The position numbers and the translations under genes are program-made. Positions 24,610-34,051 of a stretch of 64,000 bases of DNA are shown here, one piece after another. This DNA is from Collimonas pratensis (GTDB lineage: Bacteria; Pseudomonadota; Gammaproteobacteria; Burkholderiales; Burkholderiaceae_D): assembly GCF_001584185.1 (NCBI RefSeq), contig NZ_CP013234.1, positions 2,418,001 to 2,482,000 of the forward strand, written 5' to 3'. Position 1 is the first letter of the stretch, and the number at the start of each line of letters is the position of its first letter. The notes under the pieces were generated by a model. The model did not search any database. It worked only from the letters and a program-made list of their open reading frames with translations, and was not told the origin of the DNA.

Positions 24610-25725
24610 TCAGAATTTCAAGGCATTCAGATAGCCGGTCAGCTCCAGGTAGCCGCGGCCGGCGCGCTTGCCGTCGCGACTCACCGTGACCGCGCCTTCC
24701 CAGTAGACCGATCCCGTCGATAGCCGCGAATCGAGTTCCTGGTCGTCCTGCAAAGGTTGCAGAAACCAGGCGATGGCGCCGGTGTGCAAGACGCTCTGCA
24801 CGGGATAGCTGGCGTCGGTGCGCGGTGAACGCCAGCGCCGTTGCGGCGTGAAGTTGACCTGCTCCGGTCCGTACTGCGTGACCTGCTCCGGTCCGTACTG
24901 CGTGACCTGGCCGCGGGCATCGCGCAGGGCTGCATGGGCCCATACCTTGTCGCCGCTGCGATTGCGGATCTGGAACGCCATCAGGGCAGAACCGTCGTCC
25001 AGGTTGGCGCCTAGCCAGTCCCAGCCGATGGCGTCGGCCGCCAGCACGCTGGTCGACCATTCGTGATCCAGCCAGGCACTGCCGCTGACGGCCTGGGCCT
25101 GGCCGGCGCGGCTTACCTTGCCGCTTACCCGCAGCTGCGGTTCGCTATAGTAATAACTGGCTTGCGCCGCCAGCGGCCCTTTGCGCGAATAGCCGCCGTC
25201 GCCTTGCAGCAGCGGCGGCTGGGTGGGCGTCAGGCTGAGTTCCAGCGTGAAATCATGGGCGGCGACGCTGACCAGGTAGCGGCCGTCGGCCTGGCGCTGC
25301 AGGCGCCAGTCATCCAGGGCGACATCGGTATTACCCTGTTTGGCATAGGCCAGGCCGAAGCCGGCGCGCGCGCTTTTCTGATCGTGCAGCAGTTTGCCCA
25401 GGCTGGGATCGGACAGCGCTGCGTGGGCGATGATCAACTGGCTGGGCGCAAAGGCGCTGGGATTGGCGCGGTCATTCCCGGTGGCGGAGCGAAAGAACGT
25501 GATCTGGAAACCGACCGGCTTGCCGTCGGGTAGCGTCAGCCAGCCCGTGGCATACCACCATTCGGTGCGGAAGCCGGGATGCGCGCCAGTATCTTGCGGC
25601 AGCGTCAGCGGCTGGCCGGGAAGCACTGGCGCAAATTCGGGTGCGGCGGCGAACGACGGCGCCATGCCTGCCATCAGGACGCACAGCAGGCAGCCGCTCA
25701 GCCGCCGGAAGATTTTCTGCAGCAT
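24610..25725 (-). CDS. AttH/CrtC-like exported hydrolase of an ABC operon
   Basis: 371-aa protein with a Sec signal peptide (LSGCLLCVLMAGMAPSFA). The motifs HPGFRTEWWYATGWL, the GFQITFFR strand, GKVSRAGQAQAVSGSAWLDHEW and WDWLGANLDDGSALMAF (cited in part) identify the lipocalin-like AttH/CrtC family, in which some members hydrate carotenoids. In operons with an ABC transporter, as here, the role is unknown. It begins with an ATG overlapping the permease stop (TGATG). It contains an 8-residue tandem duplication VTQYGPEQ, from a 24-bp repeat at 24856-24903. Confidence 0.85.
   Translation of the reverse strand: MLQKIFRRLSGCLLCVLMAGMAPSFAAAPEFAPVLPGQPLTLPQDTGAHPGFRTEWWYATGWLTLPDGKPVGFQITFFRSATGNDRANPSAFAPSQLIIAHAALSDPSLGKLLHDQKSARAGFGLAYAKQGNTDVALDDWRLQRQADGRYLVSVAAHDFTLELSLTPTQPPLLQGDGGYSRKGPLAAQASYYYSEPQLRVSGKVSRAGQAQAVSGSAWLDHEWSTSVLAADAIGWDWLGANLDDGSALMAFQIRNRSGDKVWAHAALRDARGQVTQYGPEQVTQYGPEQVNFTPQRRWRSPRTDASYPVQSVLHTGAIAWFLQPLQDDQELDSRLSTGSVYWEGAVTVSRDGKRAGRGYLELTGYLNALKF
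24856..24903. repeat. 24-bp tandem duplication inside the AttH-like gene
   Basis: Two perfect copies, 24856-24879 and 24880-24903, then the first six bases of a third. In frame it doubles VTQYGPEQ. Perfect identity indicates a very recent event. Confidence 0.95.
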
Positions 25726-28270
25726 CACCAGTCCTCCCGTACTGCTTGCAATACATCGATGGACACCGCGCGCAGGCCCGCCAGCAAAGCGGTGGCGCCG
25801 GCGGAAACCAGCAACAGTAGCGCCACCGCCGCCAGGCCGAACCAGGGCATGTGCAGATCCATGGTCCAGTGGAACGATTGCGGATTGACGATGAATACCA
25901 GGATCAGGCTGATCACCCAGCCCAGCAGGAAGCCGACCGCCATGCCCAGCGCCGTCAGCAAGCCGCCCTCCAGCGCCAGCATGGCAAGGATCTGGCGGCG
26001 GCTGACGCCGACGTGGCGCAGCATGCCGAATTCCCTGGCGCGCGCCAGGGTCTGCGCCGAGAACGTCGCGGCGACGCCGAACAGGCCGATTACGATGGCG
26101 ACGATTTCCAGCAGATAGGTGATGGCGAAGCTGCGGTCGAATATCTTCAAGGTGAGGGCGCGGATTTCTCCTGGCTGCGAGAACTCCAGCGCTGCGCCGA
26201 ACGGCAGCCTGCGCAGCGCCGCCACCACGGTCTCGGGATCGACGCCGCGCTGCAGGCTGAGGGCGGCGTCGGTGACGTCGGTATCGCCGCTCAGGCGCTG
26301 ATAGTCCGCCAGACGCAGCTGGATCGCGCCCGACTGCCGTGCATAGTCGCGCCAGATGCCGGCCACCACCAGCGGATGGCTGCCGCCAGCCAGCGGCAGC
26401 ATGAGATGCTGGCCGAGGCGATAGCGGTAGATGTCGACCATGGCTTCCGAGACCCACACCGGGGTCTGCCCGGCGGCGATGGCTGCGGTTACCTCTGCTG
26501 TCGGCAGCTGCGGACCGACCAGGGGCAAGCTGCGGCCGGGATCAGCGGCATCGATGCCGCGCGCGATCAGTATCACCGGCGGCCGCGCCGGGTCCAGCGT
26601 CAGCGGCGCGGTGCGCAGGAAATCTGCTCGCGCCACGCCTGCCGCGGTTGCCAGCTGGCGCTGCTCGGCTGGGCGCATGGCACCGGTTTCGCCGTTGCCG
26701 GCGGAACGTACGTACAGGTCTGCGGACAGCAGTTGCTGCATCCAGTCGTCGACCGAGACACGGAAGCTCGACACCATGATGGCCATCGCCACGATCAGGC
26801 TGAAGCTGGACAGCACGCCGCCCAGCGCGATCGCTGCCTGTCCTGGGACATTGGCCAGGCGCGCCAGCACCAGCGTGAGGACGACGCCGATGCGGCGGCC
26901 CAGGCTGAATCTCTGCAGTGCGGAAAACGCCAGCGCCGCCAGCCGCGGCATCAGGGTGATGCCGCCGATCAGCAGCAGTGCCACCGCCAGGTAGCCAAAT
27001 ACTGGCAAATTGAATAGCGGTGGCAAGCGGGTCAATAGAGCGCCCAGCAGCAGGCAGGCCAGCGCCGGCCACGGCGTCGCCAGTCGCGCCAGCGCGCTTT
27101 CTTCGCTGCCGGATTTGAGCGCTGCTGCCGGCTTGGCTTTGGCAGCCTCCAGGGCCGGCGCCAGGCTGCCGAGCAAGGCGATGCCGCTGCCGAGGGCAAA
27201 GAACACTAGCGCAGCCGGCAGGTCGAAACTGACGGTGGCTTGCACGCCGCGGAAATAGCCGCCGCCGAGGTCGCCGCCAAGGAAATGCAGGGCAGCGGCC
27301 GCCAGGCCATATCCCAGCGCCAGGCCCAGCAAGGCCCCCAGGCAGCCTAGCAAACCGCCTTCCAGCAACACCTGACGCAGCAGCTGGGCGCGGCGCAAGC
27401 CCATCACGCGCAGCAGGGCAAATTGCGGGCGGCGCCGGATCACCGATAGCGCCTGCGTCGAGAACACCAGGAAGGCGCCAGTGAACAGCGCCACCAGCGC
27501 CAATACGTTCAGGTTGATGCGATAGGCGCGCGACATATTATTGTTGCGGTTGTCTTGATCCTGACTCTCCGTTACCTGCACGCCGGCCGGCAGTTGCTTG
27601 CCGAGCTGTTCCCGGAATGCGGCGCGGTTGACGCCGGGCTGCAGCTTGAGATCGATATGCGACAGTTTGCCGATGCGGTCGAAGCGCCACTGCGCAGCGC
27701 CGATATCCATCACTGCCAGGCGCTGTCCGGCGCGCGCGCTTGCCAGGCCGCCGGCCACGCGCAGATGCACGAGGCCGGTGCCGTTGCGCAGCGCCAGCTG
27801 GTCGCCGGGCTGGACATGCAACCACTCCTGCGCCGCTGTCGACAGGAAAATGGCGTCGTCGGCGAGGGTGTCGAAGGGCCGTTCCTGCGTCGGCACGCCG
27901 ATCAGGCCAGGGGCAACATGCGAAGCGCGAAAGACATCGATGCCAAGCACTTTCAAGGCGCTGCTCTGACCCGGCACGGTGACATTGAGTTCCAACACCG
28001 GACTGGCAACGGCCACGCCCGGCCGTTGCGCCAACTGTGGATAGAGCGTTTCGTCGAACCAGGCCTGGGCGCCGCGCACCTGCAGGTCGGACTGGCCGGA
28101 CAGGCTGCGGGTGGCCGCGGAAAATTCGTTGAAAGCGGCATCGTTGATCAGGTCGACCGCGTAACCGAGGGCGACGCCGAGCGCGATGGCGGCTATCGCC
28201 ACCAGCGCCCGCACCGGATGCGCGCGCCATTCCCCTAGCAGCAGCCAGCGCGACAGGGTACGCTGCATGC

Positions 28271-28274
<4 letters not shown>
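25725..28274 (-). CDS. ABC transporter permease, FtsX/MacB superfamily
   Basis: 849-aa inner-membrane permease with two FtsX-type blocks. The first membrane helix (VALVAIAAIALGVALGYAV) precedes a large periplasmic domain. FtsX-type membrane modules follow at about residues 260-380 and 720-840, plus a central hydrophobic region. This large YbbP-like class works with LolD-like ATPases in outer-membrane lipid or lipoprotein handling. Both sides are coupled: it overlaps the ATPase gene by four bases and the AttH-like gene by one. Confidence 0.9.
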
Positions 28275-28996
<722 letters not shown>

Positions 28997-29196
28997 GGGT
29001 GATTGAACGCTTGATCAGGTGGTTTGTGGTCGACAGTGTAGAGGATTTTTCTCAAATGCTTGTTCACCTGTTCAACTCTTCGCAGCGAGAAGATCATGCC
29101 CGGCTTCTGGTTTCCACAAAAATCGCAGGGCGGCCGGAATTTTGGCACAATACGCGCCATTACCAAGCTTTGCCTTGAGCAGGAAGTTATCGCGCC

Positions 29197-29409
29197 ATGA
29201 ATCCGGAACATCTACAACTGCTGGTGACCCGCCAGATGCCGTTCGGGAAATACAAAGGGCGCCTGATTGCCGATTTGCCGGGGGATTACCTGGCCTGGTT
29301 CGCCCGTGAAGGCTTCCCGGCGGGGGAGCTGGGCGGCTTGCTGGCGCTGATGTATGAACTGGATCACAATGCCTTGTCGCAGCTGCTGGAGCCGCTGCGT
29401 CAGCGCTAA
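29197..29409 (+). CDS. DUF3820 family protein
   Basis: 70-aa protein recognised by MPFGKYKGRLIADLPGDYLAWF, which matches the small DUF3820 / putative quorum-sensing-regulated virulence factor family. No signal peptide is seen. The name comes from Pseudomonas data on relatives; no activity is established. It is followed after 58 bases by the TAXI gene. Confidence 0.8.
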   Translation: MNPEHLQLLVTRQMPFGKYKGRLIADLPGDYLAWFAREGFPAGELGGLLALMYELDHNALSQLLEPLRQR

Positions 29410-29467
29410 ATAAAGAGAAAATAAAGAAAAGTGCAAGCGGCAAGCCATCAACGATAAAATAAGGCAC

Positions 29468-30823
29468 ATGGCTAATCCACTCAAACCGTCCGACCTCAAG
29501 CAATCCGCGATCAACATCAAGACCCGCTTCGTCGCGATTTCCTGGCGTGACCTGGCGATCAGCTTTGGTCCGATTGCCTTGCTGGCCATTTTTGCGATCT
29601 GGCTGGCGATCAAGTTCATTCACCCGGCGCCGCCGAGCACCATCACCATCAGTACCGGTTCCGAAAACAGCAGTTTCTGGAAGATTGCCGAGAAATACCG
29701 GACGATCCTGGCGCGCAACGGCATCAAGCTGAAAATCGTCAGTTCGGAGGGCTCGCTCGACAATCTGAAAAAACTGAGCGATCCGCATTCCGGCATCGAC
29801 GTCGGTTTTGTCCAGGGTGGCGTGGCGGGCGATTTGCCGATCGACGGCCTGGTGTCCTTGGGCAGTATTTCCTATGTGCCGGTGTCGGTGTTCTACCGTG
29901 GCCGTGAGCGGCTGGACCGCTTGTCCGAGCTGCGCGGCAAGCGGGTGGCGATCGGCGTTCCCGGCAGCGGCTCGCGGGTGCTGGCGCTGACGCTGTTGAA
30001 AGCCAACGAAATTGAACTCGGCGGCAGTACTGAGCTGCTCGACATGGGCGGCGACGAAGCGGCACAGGCCTTGACCGACGGGACGATCGACGCCGCTTTC
30101 CTGATGGGTGATTCGGCCTCGCCGCCGACCATGATCAAGCTGCTGCATACACCGGGCATCAGCCTGCTGGACTTTTCTCAAGCTGGCGCTTATGCGCGCC
30201 GTTTCAGTTATTTGAACGAGCTGAGGATTCCCAAAGGCCTGTTTGACCTGGGCAAGAACATTCCCAGCCGTGACATCCGCCTGATTGCGCCCACTGCCGA
30301 ACTGATCGCCCGTGACGACCTGCACCCGGCCTTGTCCGACATGCTGATCGACGCCGCCAAGGAAGTTCATAGCGGCGCCAACGTGCTGCAGCACGCGGGA
30401 GAATTCCCGGCGCCGCTGGCGCACGAATATCCGATCAGCGAGGACGCCACCCGCTACTACAAGTCGGGCAAGAGTTTCTTCTATCGTTCCGGCTTGCCGT
30501 TCTGGCTGGCCAGCCTGGTAGACCGCACCCTGGTAGTGCTGCTGCCGATCATCCTGTTGCTGATTCCCGGCTTCAAGCTGGTGCCACTACTGTACGGCTG
30601 GCGCATCAAGTCGCGCATCTATCGCTGGTACGGCGCGCTGATCACGCTGGAGCGCGCGGTCGCTACCCACACCGAGGAGGAGCAGGCGGATTTGCTGCAA
30701 CGGCTGGACCGCATAGAGGAGGGGGTCAACCGCATGAAAATGCCGCTGGCGTTTGCCGACCAGTTCTATGTGCTGCGGGAGCACATCGGCTTTGTACGCG
30801 CCCGTTTGCAAAGCAGGGGTTGA
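29468..30823 (+). CDS. TAXI-type TRAP solute-binding protein with membrane anchors
   Basis: 451-aa protein. An N-terminal membrane helix (about residues 30-51) leads to a TAXI-type periplasmic binding domain (TITISTGSENSSFWKIAEKY, RVAIGVPGSGSRVLALTLL, and a segment starting DGTIDAAFLMG). A second membrane helix lies at about 345-365, followed by a cytoplasmic tail with a predicted coiled coil (EEEQADLLQRLDRIEEGVNR). TAXI proteins usually serve TRAP transporters, but no TRAP permease gene lies nearby. The tail suggests a signalling or orphan role. Confidence 0.88.
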   Translation: MANPLKPSDLKQSAINIKTRFVAISWRDLAISFGPIALLAIFAIWLAIKFIHPAPPSTITISTGSENSSFWKIAEKYRTILARNGIKLKIVSSEGSLDNLKKLSDPHSGIDVGFVQGGVAGDLPIDGLVSLGSISYVPVSVFYRGRERLDRLSELRGKRVAIGVPGSGSRVLALTLLKANEIELGGSTELLDMGGDEAAQALTDGTIDAAFLMGDSASPPTMIKLLHTPGISLLDFSQAGAYARRFSYLNELRIPKGLFDLGKNIPSRDIRLIAPTAELIARDDLHPALSDMLIDAAKEVHSGANVLQHAGEFPAPLAHEYPISEDATRYYKSGKSFFYRSGLPFWLASLVDRTLVVLLPIILLLIPGFKLVPLLYGWRIKSRIYRWYGALITLERAVATHTEEEQADLLQRLDRIEEGVNRMKMPLAFADQFYVLREHIGFVRARLQSRG

Positions 30824-31014
30824 GAAAAAGCCAGGCAGCGCGCGGCGGCATCAGCGAAACCGCGGAAGCTGCCATTTAAGCATTGCCAATGGCGCAAATA
30901 TCTAGCACATTTCGGTTGTTATGTGGCCACCGCAGTATGAAAACATCTTTGTGAATTGCTGTGTGGCATCAGGTATGATTTCCAGGACATTTGTTAATCG
31001 AACAGAGGTGAGTC

Positions 31015-31479
31015 ATGAGATTTCCTGTTTCTGTCATCTGCGCCTTGCTGTTTGCGCAAGCGGCGCCGGCATTTGCGGCGCTAGGCGCCGCCGCCGGGCC
31101 GGCCCCGGTCAATGGTGCTGTGCAAGCAGACAGTGCGCGCGCCAAGGCCAGCGCCCGCGTCAGCAGCTATAACGGTTATACCGTCAGCGAGACGGTGCAG
31201 CCATCTGGCACCACGGTGCGGGAATATATCTCGCCGGCCAATGTCGTGTTTGCGGTCAGCTGGCAGGGGCCGGACATGCCGAACCTGCAGGAACTGCTGG
31301 GCACCTATGCCGACCAGTACGTCAGCGCCGCCAGCGTGCCGCATGCCGGCCGCCGTGCGGTCGCCATCCAGTCGGATCAGCTGGTATTGCATTCAGGCGG
31401 TCATATGCGCTCCTTTGCCGGCAGCGCTTATGTGCCATCCTTGCTGCCGCAAGGCGTGACCCCTAGCGACATTCGCTGA
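31015..31479 (+). CDS. DUF2844 domain protein, exported
   Basis: 154-aa protein with a Sec signal peptide ending near AFA. The body has SSYNGYTVSETVQPSGTTVREY and VFAVSWQGPDMPNLQELLG patterns (given in part: TTVREYISP, VSWQGPDMP) that identify DUF2844. A ribosome site GAGG precedes the ATG. In many Burkholderiales this gene is next to a DUF3443 gene, as here with a 12-base gap. Role unknown; probably periplasmic. Confidence 0.85.
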   Translation: MRFPVSVICALLFAQAAPAFAALGAAAGPAPVNGAVQADSARAKASARVSSYNGYTVSETVQPSGTTVREYISPANVVFAVSWQGPDMPNLQELLGTYADQYVSAASVPHAGRRAVAIQSDQLVLHSGGHMRSFAGSAYVPSLLPQGVTPSDIR

Positions 31480-31491
31480 CCGGAGATGACT

Positions 31492-32709
31492 ATGCGTTCT
31501 TTGACTTATCTGCTTTGCCTGCTCAGCAGCGCGCTTTTGCTGGCCTGTGGCGGTGGCGGCGGTTCCGACAACAATACGCCCAAGCCGCCGCAGCCGGTCC
31601 AGAACGTCCAGGCCATCGTTGTCGACAGCGGTCCGACGGTTTCCGGGCAATCGGTCAACGCCGTCAATTCACCGTATGTCTCGGTCACTATATGCGCGCC
31701 CGGCAGCACCTCGCAGTGCCAGACCATCGACCATATCCTGGTCGATACCGGTTCCAGCGGCTTGCGTATCATTGCTTCGGCCTTGTCGCCCAGCATTGCG
31801 CTGCCTGGATTATCTGCCCCTAGCGGCAATCCGCTGGCGGAATGTGCGCGCTTTGCCGATGGCTACAGCTGGGGTTCGGTGCGCCAGGCTGACCTGCGCA
31901 TGGCCGGCGAAGTCGCCAGCAGCATTTCGGTGCACGTGATCGGCGACAGCGCTTTCACCTCGGTGCCCAACGGCTGTTCCGGCAGCCTGGTCGCGGAAAA
32001 TACCGTGGCGGCTTTCCATGCCAACGGCTTGATCGGCCTCAGCACGTTTATCGAGGATTGCGGCAGCAACTGCGCCAACCAGGCTGTCGAGGGCTGGTAT
32101 TACTCCTGTCCGGGCGGCACGAATTGCACGGCGACCACGCTGCCGCTGGCAAGGCAGGTTGGGAATCCGGTCGCCTCTTTCCCTCAGGATAACAACGGCA
32201 CGATTATCCAATTGCCGAGTATCGCCGACAGCGGTGCGTCCGGCGTCAGCGGTTCTCTGATTTTCGGTATCGGTACGCAATCCAATAACGGGCTGGGCAG
32301 CGCCAAGACCTACACGCTCAACGCTTCCGGCAACCTGAGCGTGCTGTACCAGGGGCAGGTGATGCAGGGCTTCTTCGATAGTGGTTCGAACGGCTTGTTC
32401 TTTGCGGATTCAACCATTCCGGCCTGCAGCAACAACTCCGGCTTTTATTGTCCGCTGTCGACGGTCAGTCGCAATGTGACGAATACCGGCCTCAACGGGT
32501 TGAGCAGCATCGTCAGCTTCAACGTGGCGAATGCCAATTCCTTGTTCCAGGCCAATCCGAACAACACCGCGTTCAACAACCTGGCCGGCGGACCGGCTTT
32601 CGCTTCCTACTTCGATTGGGGATTGCCGTTCTTCTTCGGCCGTTCGGTGTATACGGCGCTGGAAGGTGTTTCCGTAGCGGGCACGGTCGGCCCTTTCGTT
32701 GCCTATTGA
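31492..32709 (+). CDS. DUF3443 family lipoprotein with aspartyl-protease-like motifs
   Basis: 405-aa lipoprotein with lipobox LLLAC (Cys19) and a glycine-rich linker. Two motifs resemble the active-site loops of pepsin-like proteases: LVDTGSSGLRI (Asp85) and FFDSGSNGLFF (Asp296), about 210 residues apart, as in the two lobes of pepsin. Between them are paired cysteines. No protease activity is known for this family as far as I recall. The ATG at 31492 is used because GGAG is six bases before it; an ATG at 31486 abuts that site. It pairs with DUF2844. Confidence 0.85.
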   Translation: MRSLTYLLCLLSSALLLACGGGGGSDNNTPKPPQPVQNVQAIVVDSGPTVSGQSVNAVNSPYVSVTICAPGSTSQCQTIDHILVDTGSSGLRIIASALSPSIALPGLSAPSGNPLAECARFADGYSWGSVRQADLRMAGEVASSISVHVIGDSAFTSVPNGCSGSLVAENTVAAFHANGLIGLSTFIEDCGSNCANQAVEGWYYSCPGGTNCTATTLPLARQVGNPVASFPQDNNGTIIQLPSIADSGASGVSGSLIFGIGTQSNNGLGSAKTYTLNASGNLSVLYQGQVMQGFFDSGSNGLFFADSTIPACSNNSGFYCPLSTVSRNVTNTGLNGLSSIVSFNVANANSLFQANPNNTAFNNLAGGPAFASYFDWGLPFFFGRSVYTALEGVSVAGTVGPFVAY

Positions 32710-32733
32710 ATAGCCGGCCGTTGATTTCCGTGC

Positions 32734-32767
32734 AAAAGGGGCGCCGCGATGCGCCCCTTTTTTTCGT
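32734..32767 (+). terminator. Terminator of the DUF2844-DUF3443 pair
   Basis: Eleven-bp stem, AAAAGGGGCGC (32734-32744) with GCGCCCCTTTT (32751-32761), loop of six, then more T. Confidence 0.9.
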
Positions 32768-32782
32768 GCCCGGGGCCGGCTT

Positions 32783-33556
32783 CTAGCGGCTCGGCAGGTA
32801 GCGCACCGGATCTACCGCTTTGCCCTGGCGCCGGATTTCGAAGTACAGCTTGACCGTATTGCTGTCGGTTTTGCCCATTTCAGCGATTTTCTGGCCTTTG
32901 CCAACCATCTGGCCTTCTTTGACCAGGATGGTCTTGTTGTGGGCGTATACCGACAGCAGGTAACTATTGTGCTTGATGATCACCAGGTTGCCGTAGCCGC
33001 GTATGCCGCTGCCGGCATAGGTCACCTTGCCGGCAGCGGCAGCCATCACCGGCTGCCCCAGCTGGCCGGCGATGTCGATGCCCTTTCTGCCCTGGCCGGT
33101 GCCGCGGCTGGAGTCGCCGGCGGCAGGCCAGGTCCAGTCAACTGCATTCTTCGGGTCGCTGGCCGCCGCCGTGTCGTCGCTGTCATCGCTGCGTGGCGAA
33201 GGAGTGCTGCTGGCCACAGGATTGCCGCTGGCGCGGACGCCATCCGGCGCGATGCGCAAGGCCTGGTCGACCTTGATGTCATTCGGATCGGACAGCTTGT
33301 TCCAAGCGATGATCTGGCTGTTGCTGCGTTTGAATTTGCGCGCAATGCTGGAGAGCGTGTCGCCCTTTTGTACAGTGTAATAGCCTGGGCCGCTGGGTTG
33401 GGCAGGGCCGGAAGGTGTGCTGCAGGCGCCTAGCGCGAGCAGCAATGCCAGCGGCAGCGCTGGGGAAATAATCCTGGAAACCGTGCGCCGGAGCCTGGAA
33501 CTCTGGATTCTGCCTGGATGTTGCGAGCTGGATGCCTCTGTATTCTGGACCAACAA
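32783..33556 (-). CDS. NlpD-like LysM/degenerate M23 lipoprotein
   Basis: 257-aa lipoprotein: lipobox LALGAC (Cys45), LysM domain (about residues 59-102, YYTVQKGDTLSSIA) and a C-terminal LytM/M23 domain (about 145-255). Zinc ligands of active LytM enzymes are lost: HxxxD is RKGID and the final HxH is KLY. This fits NlpD/EnvC-type activators that switch on cell-wall amidases rather than cut themselves. The start appears to be TTG (33556) with GAGGA six bases upstream. It diverges from the Gly-rich lipoprotein. Confidence 0.85.
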   Translation of the reverse strand: MLVQNTEASSSQHPGRIQSSRLRRTVSRIISPALPLALLLALGACSTPSGPAQPSGPGYYTVQKGDTLSSIARKFKRSNSQIIAWNKLSDPNDIKVDQALRIAPDGVRASGNPVASSTPSPRSDDSDDTAAASDPKNAVDWTWPAAGDSSRGTGQGRKGIDIAGQLGQPVMAAAAGKVTYAGSGIRGYGNLVIIKHNSYLLSVYAHNKTILVKEGQMVGKGQKIAEMGKTDSNTVKLYFEIRRQGKAVDPVRYLPSR

Positions 33557-34051
33557 TATTATTCCTCTGATAGATCTGACCTGGGTGAATGGACGCCGGC
33601 GCCATCTGGCGGGCGCGATCCTCTGACCTGGTTTGACGAAACTAGTTGCGTGCGGAACCCGTCAAGGCAAACGGTTGCCGTTTTTACAGTGACCGAGAAT
33701 AGCGCAATTTCGCCTGCAGGGTGTGTGACGTGCGGCCACTTCACGACAATTCTGAATGTTTTGGAAAACATCTATTTGAATGTCGTAAAGATAATTAATT
33801 GTACCCGAACCAAGCCTTGCGTTACGTTACATGTAACGTATCAAACCTTGCCCGGCCGATCACGCCAGGTTTTTCTTGTTTCCGGTCTGAAAAAGTTTAA
33901 GTTATTGATTTTAAAGAACTTATCGCGTTTTCCTCGCAGTAATGCCGTCCGCGTTTTGCCCTTTATTCCAATGTTTTCCTGCTGGCATGGTCCTTGCGAA
34001 ATATACATGCAGGAACAGGTGGTTCGAACTTTCACAAAGGGGAAATACATC
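33557..34051. other. Intergenic control region between NlpD-like and Gly-rich genes
   Basis: 495 bases with no supported gene; the frame of the downstream gene is open back to 33518 but that stretch lacks coding character. It holds an 18-bp palindrome at 33823 and an AT-rich tract. Both flanking genes are transcribed away from it. Confidence 0.7.
33823..33840. promoter_or_regulatory. Perfect 18-bp palindrome, possible operator
   Basis: TACGTTACA followed directly by TGTAACGTA, 212 bases upstream of the Gly-rich lipoprotein ATG. The size fits a dimeric regulator site; the regulator is unknown. Confidence 0.5.

Noticed and set aside
25726-26457. N-terminal extension of the AttH-like frame into the permease gene
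   Set aside because: The extension is the wrong frame of the permease; the signal peptide starts at 25725.
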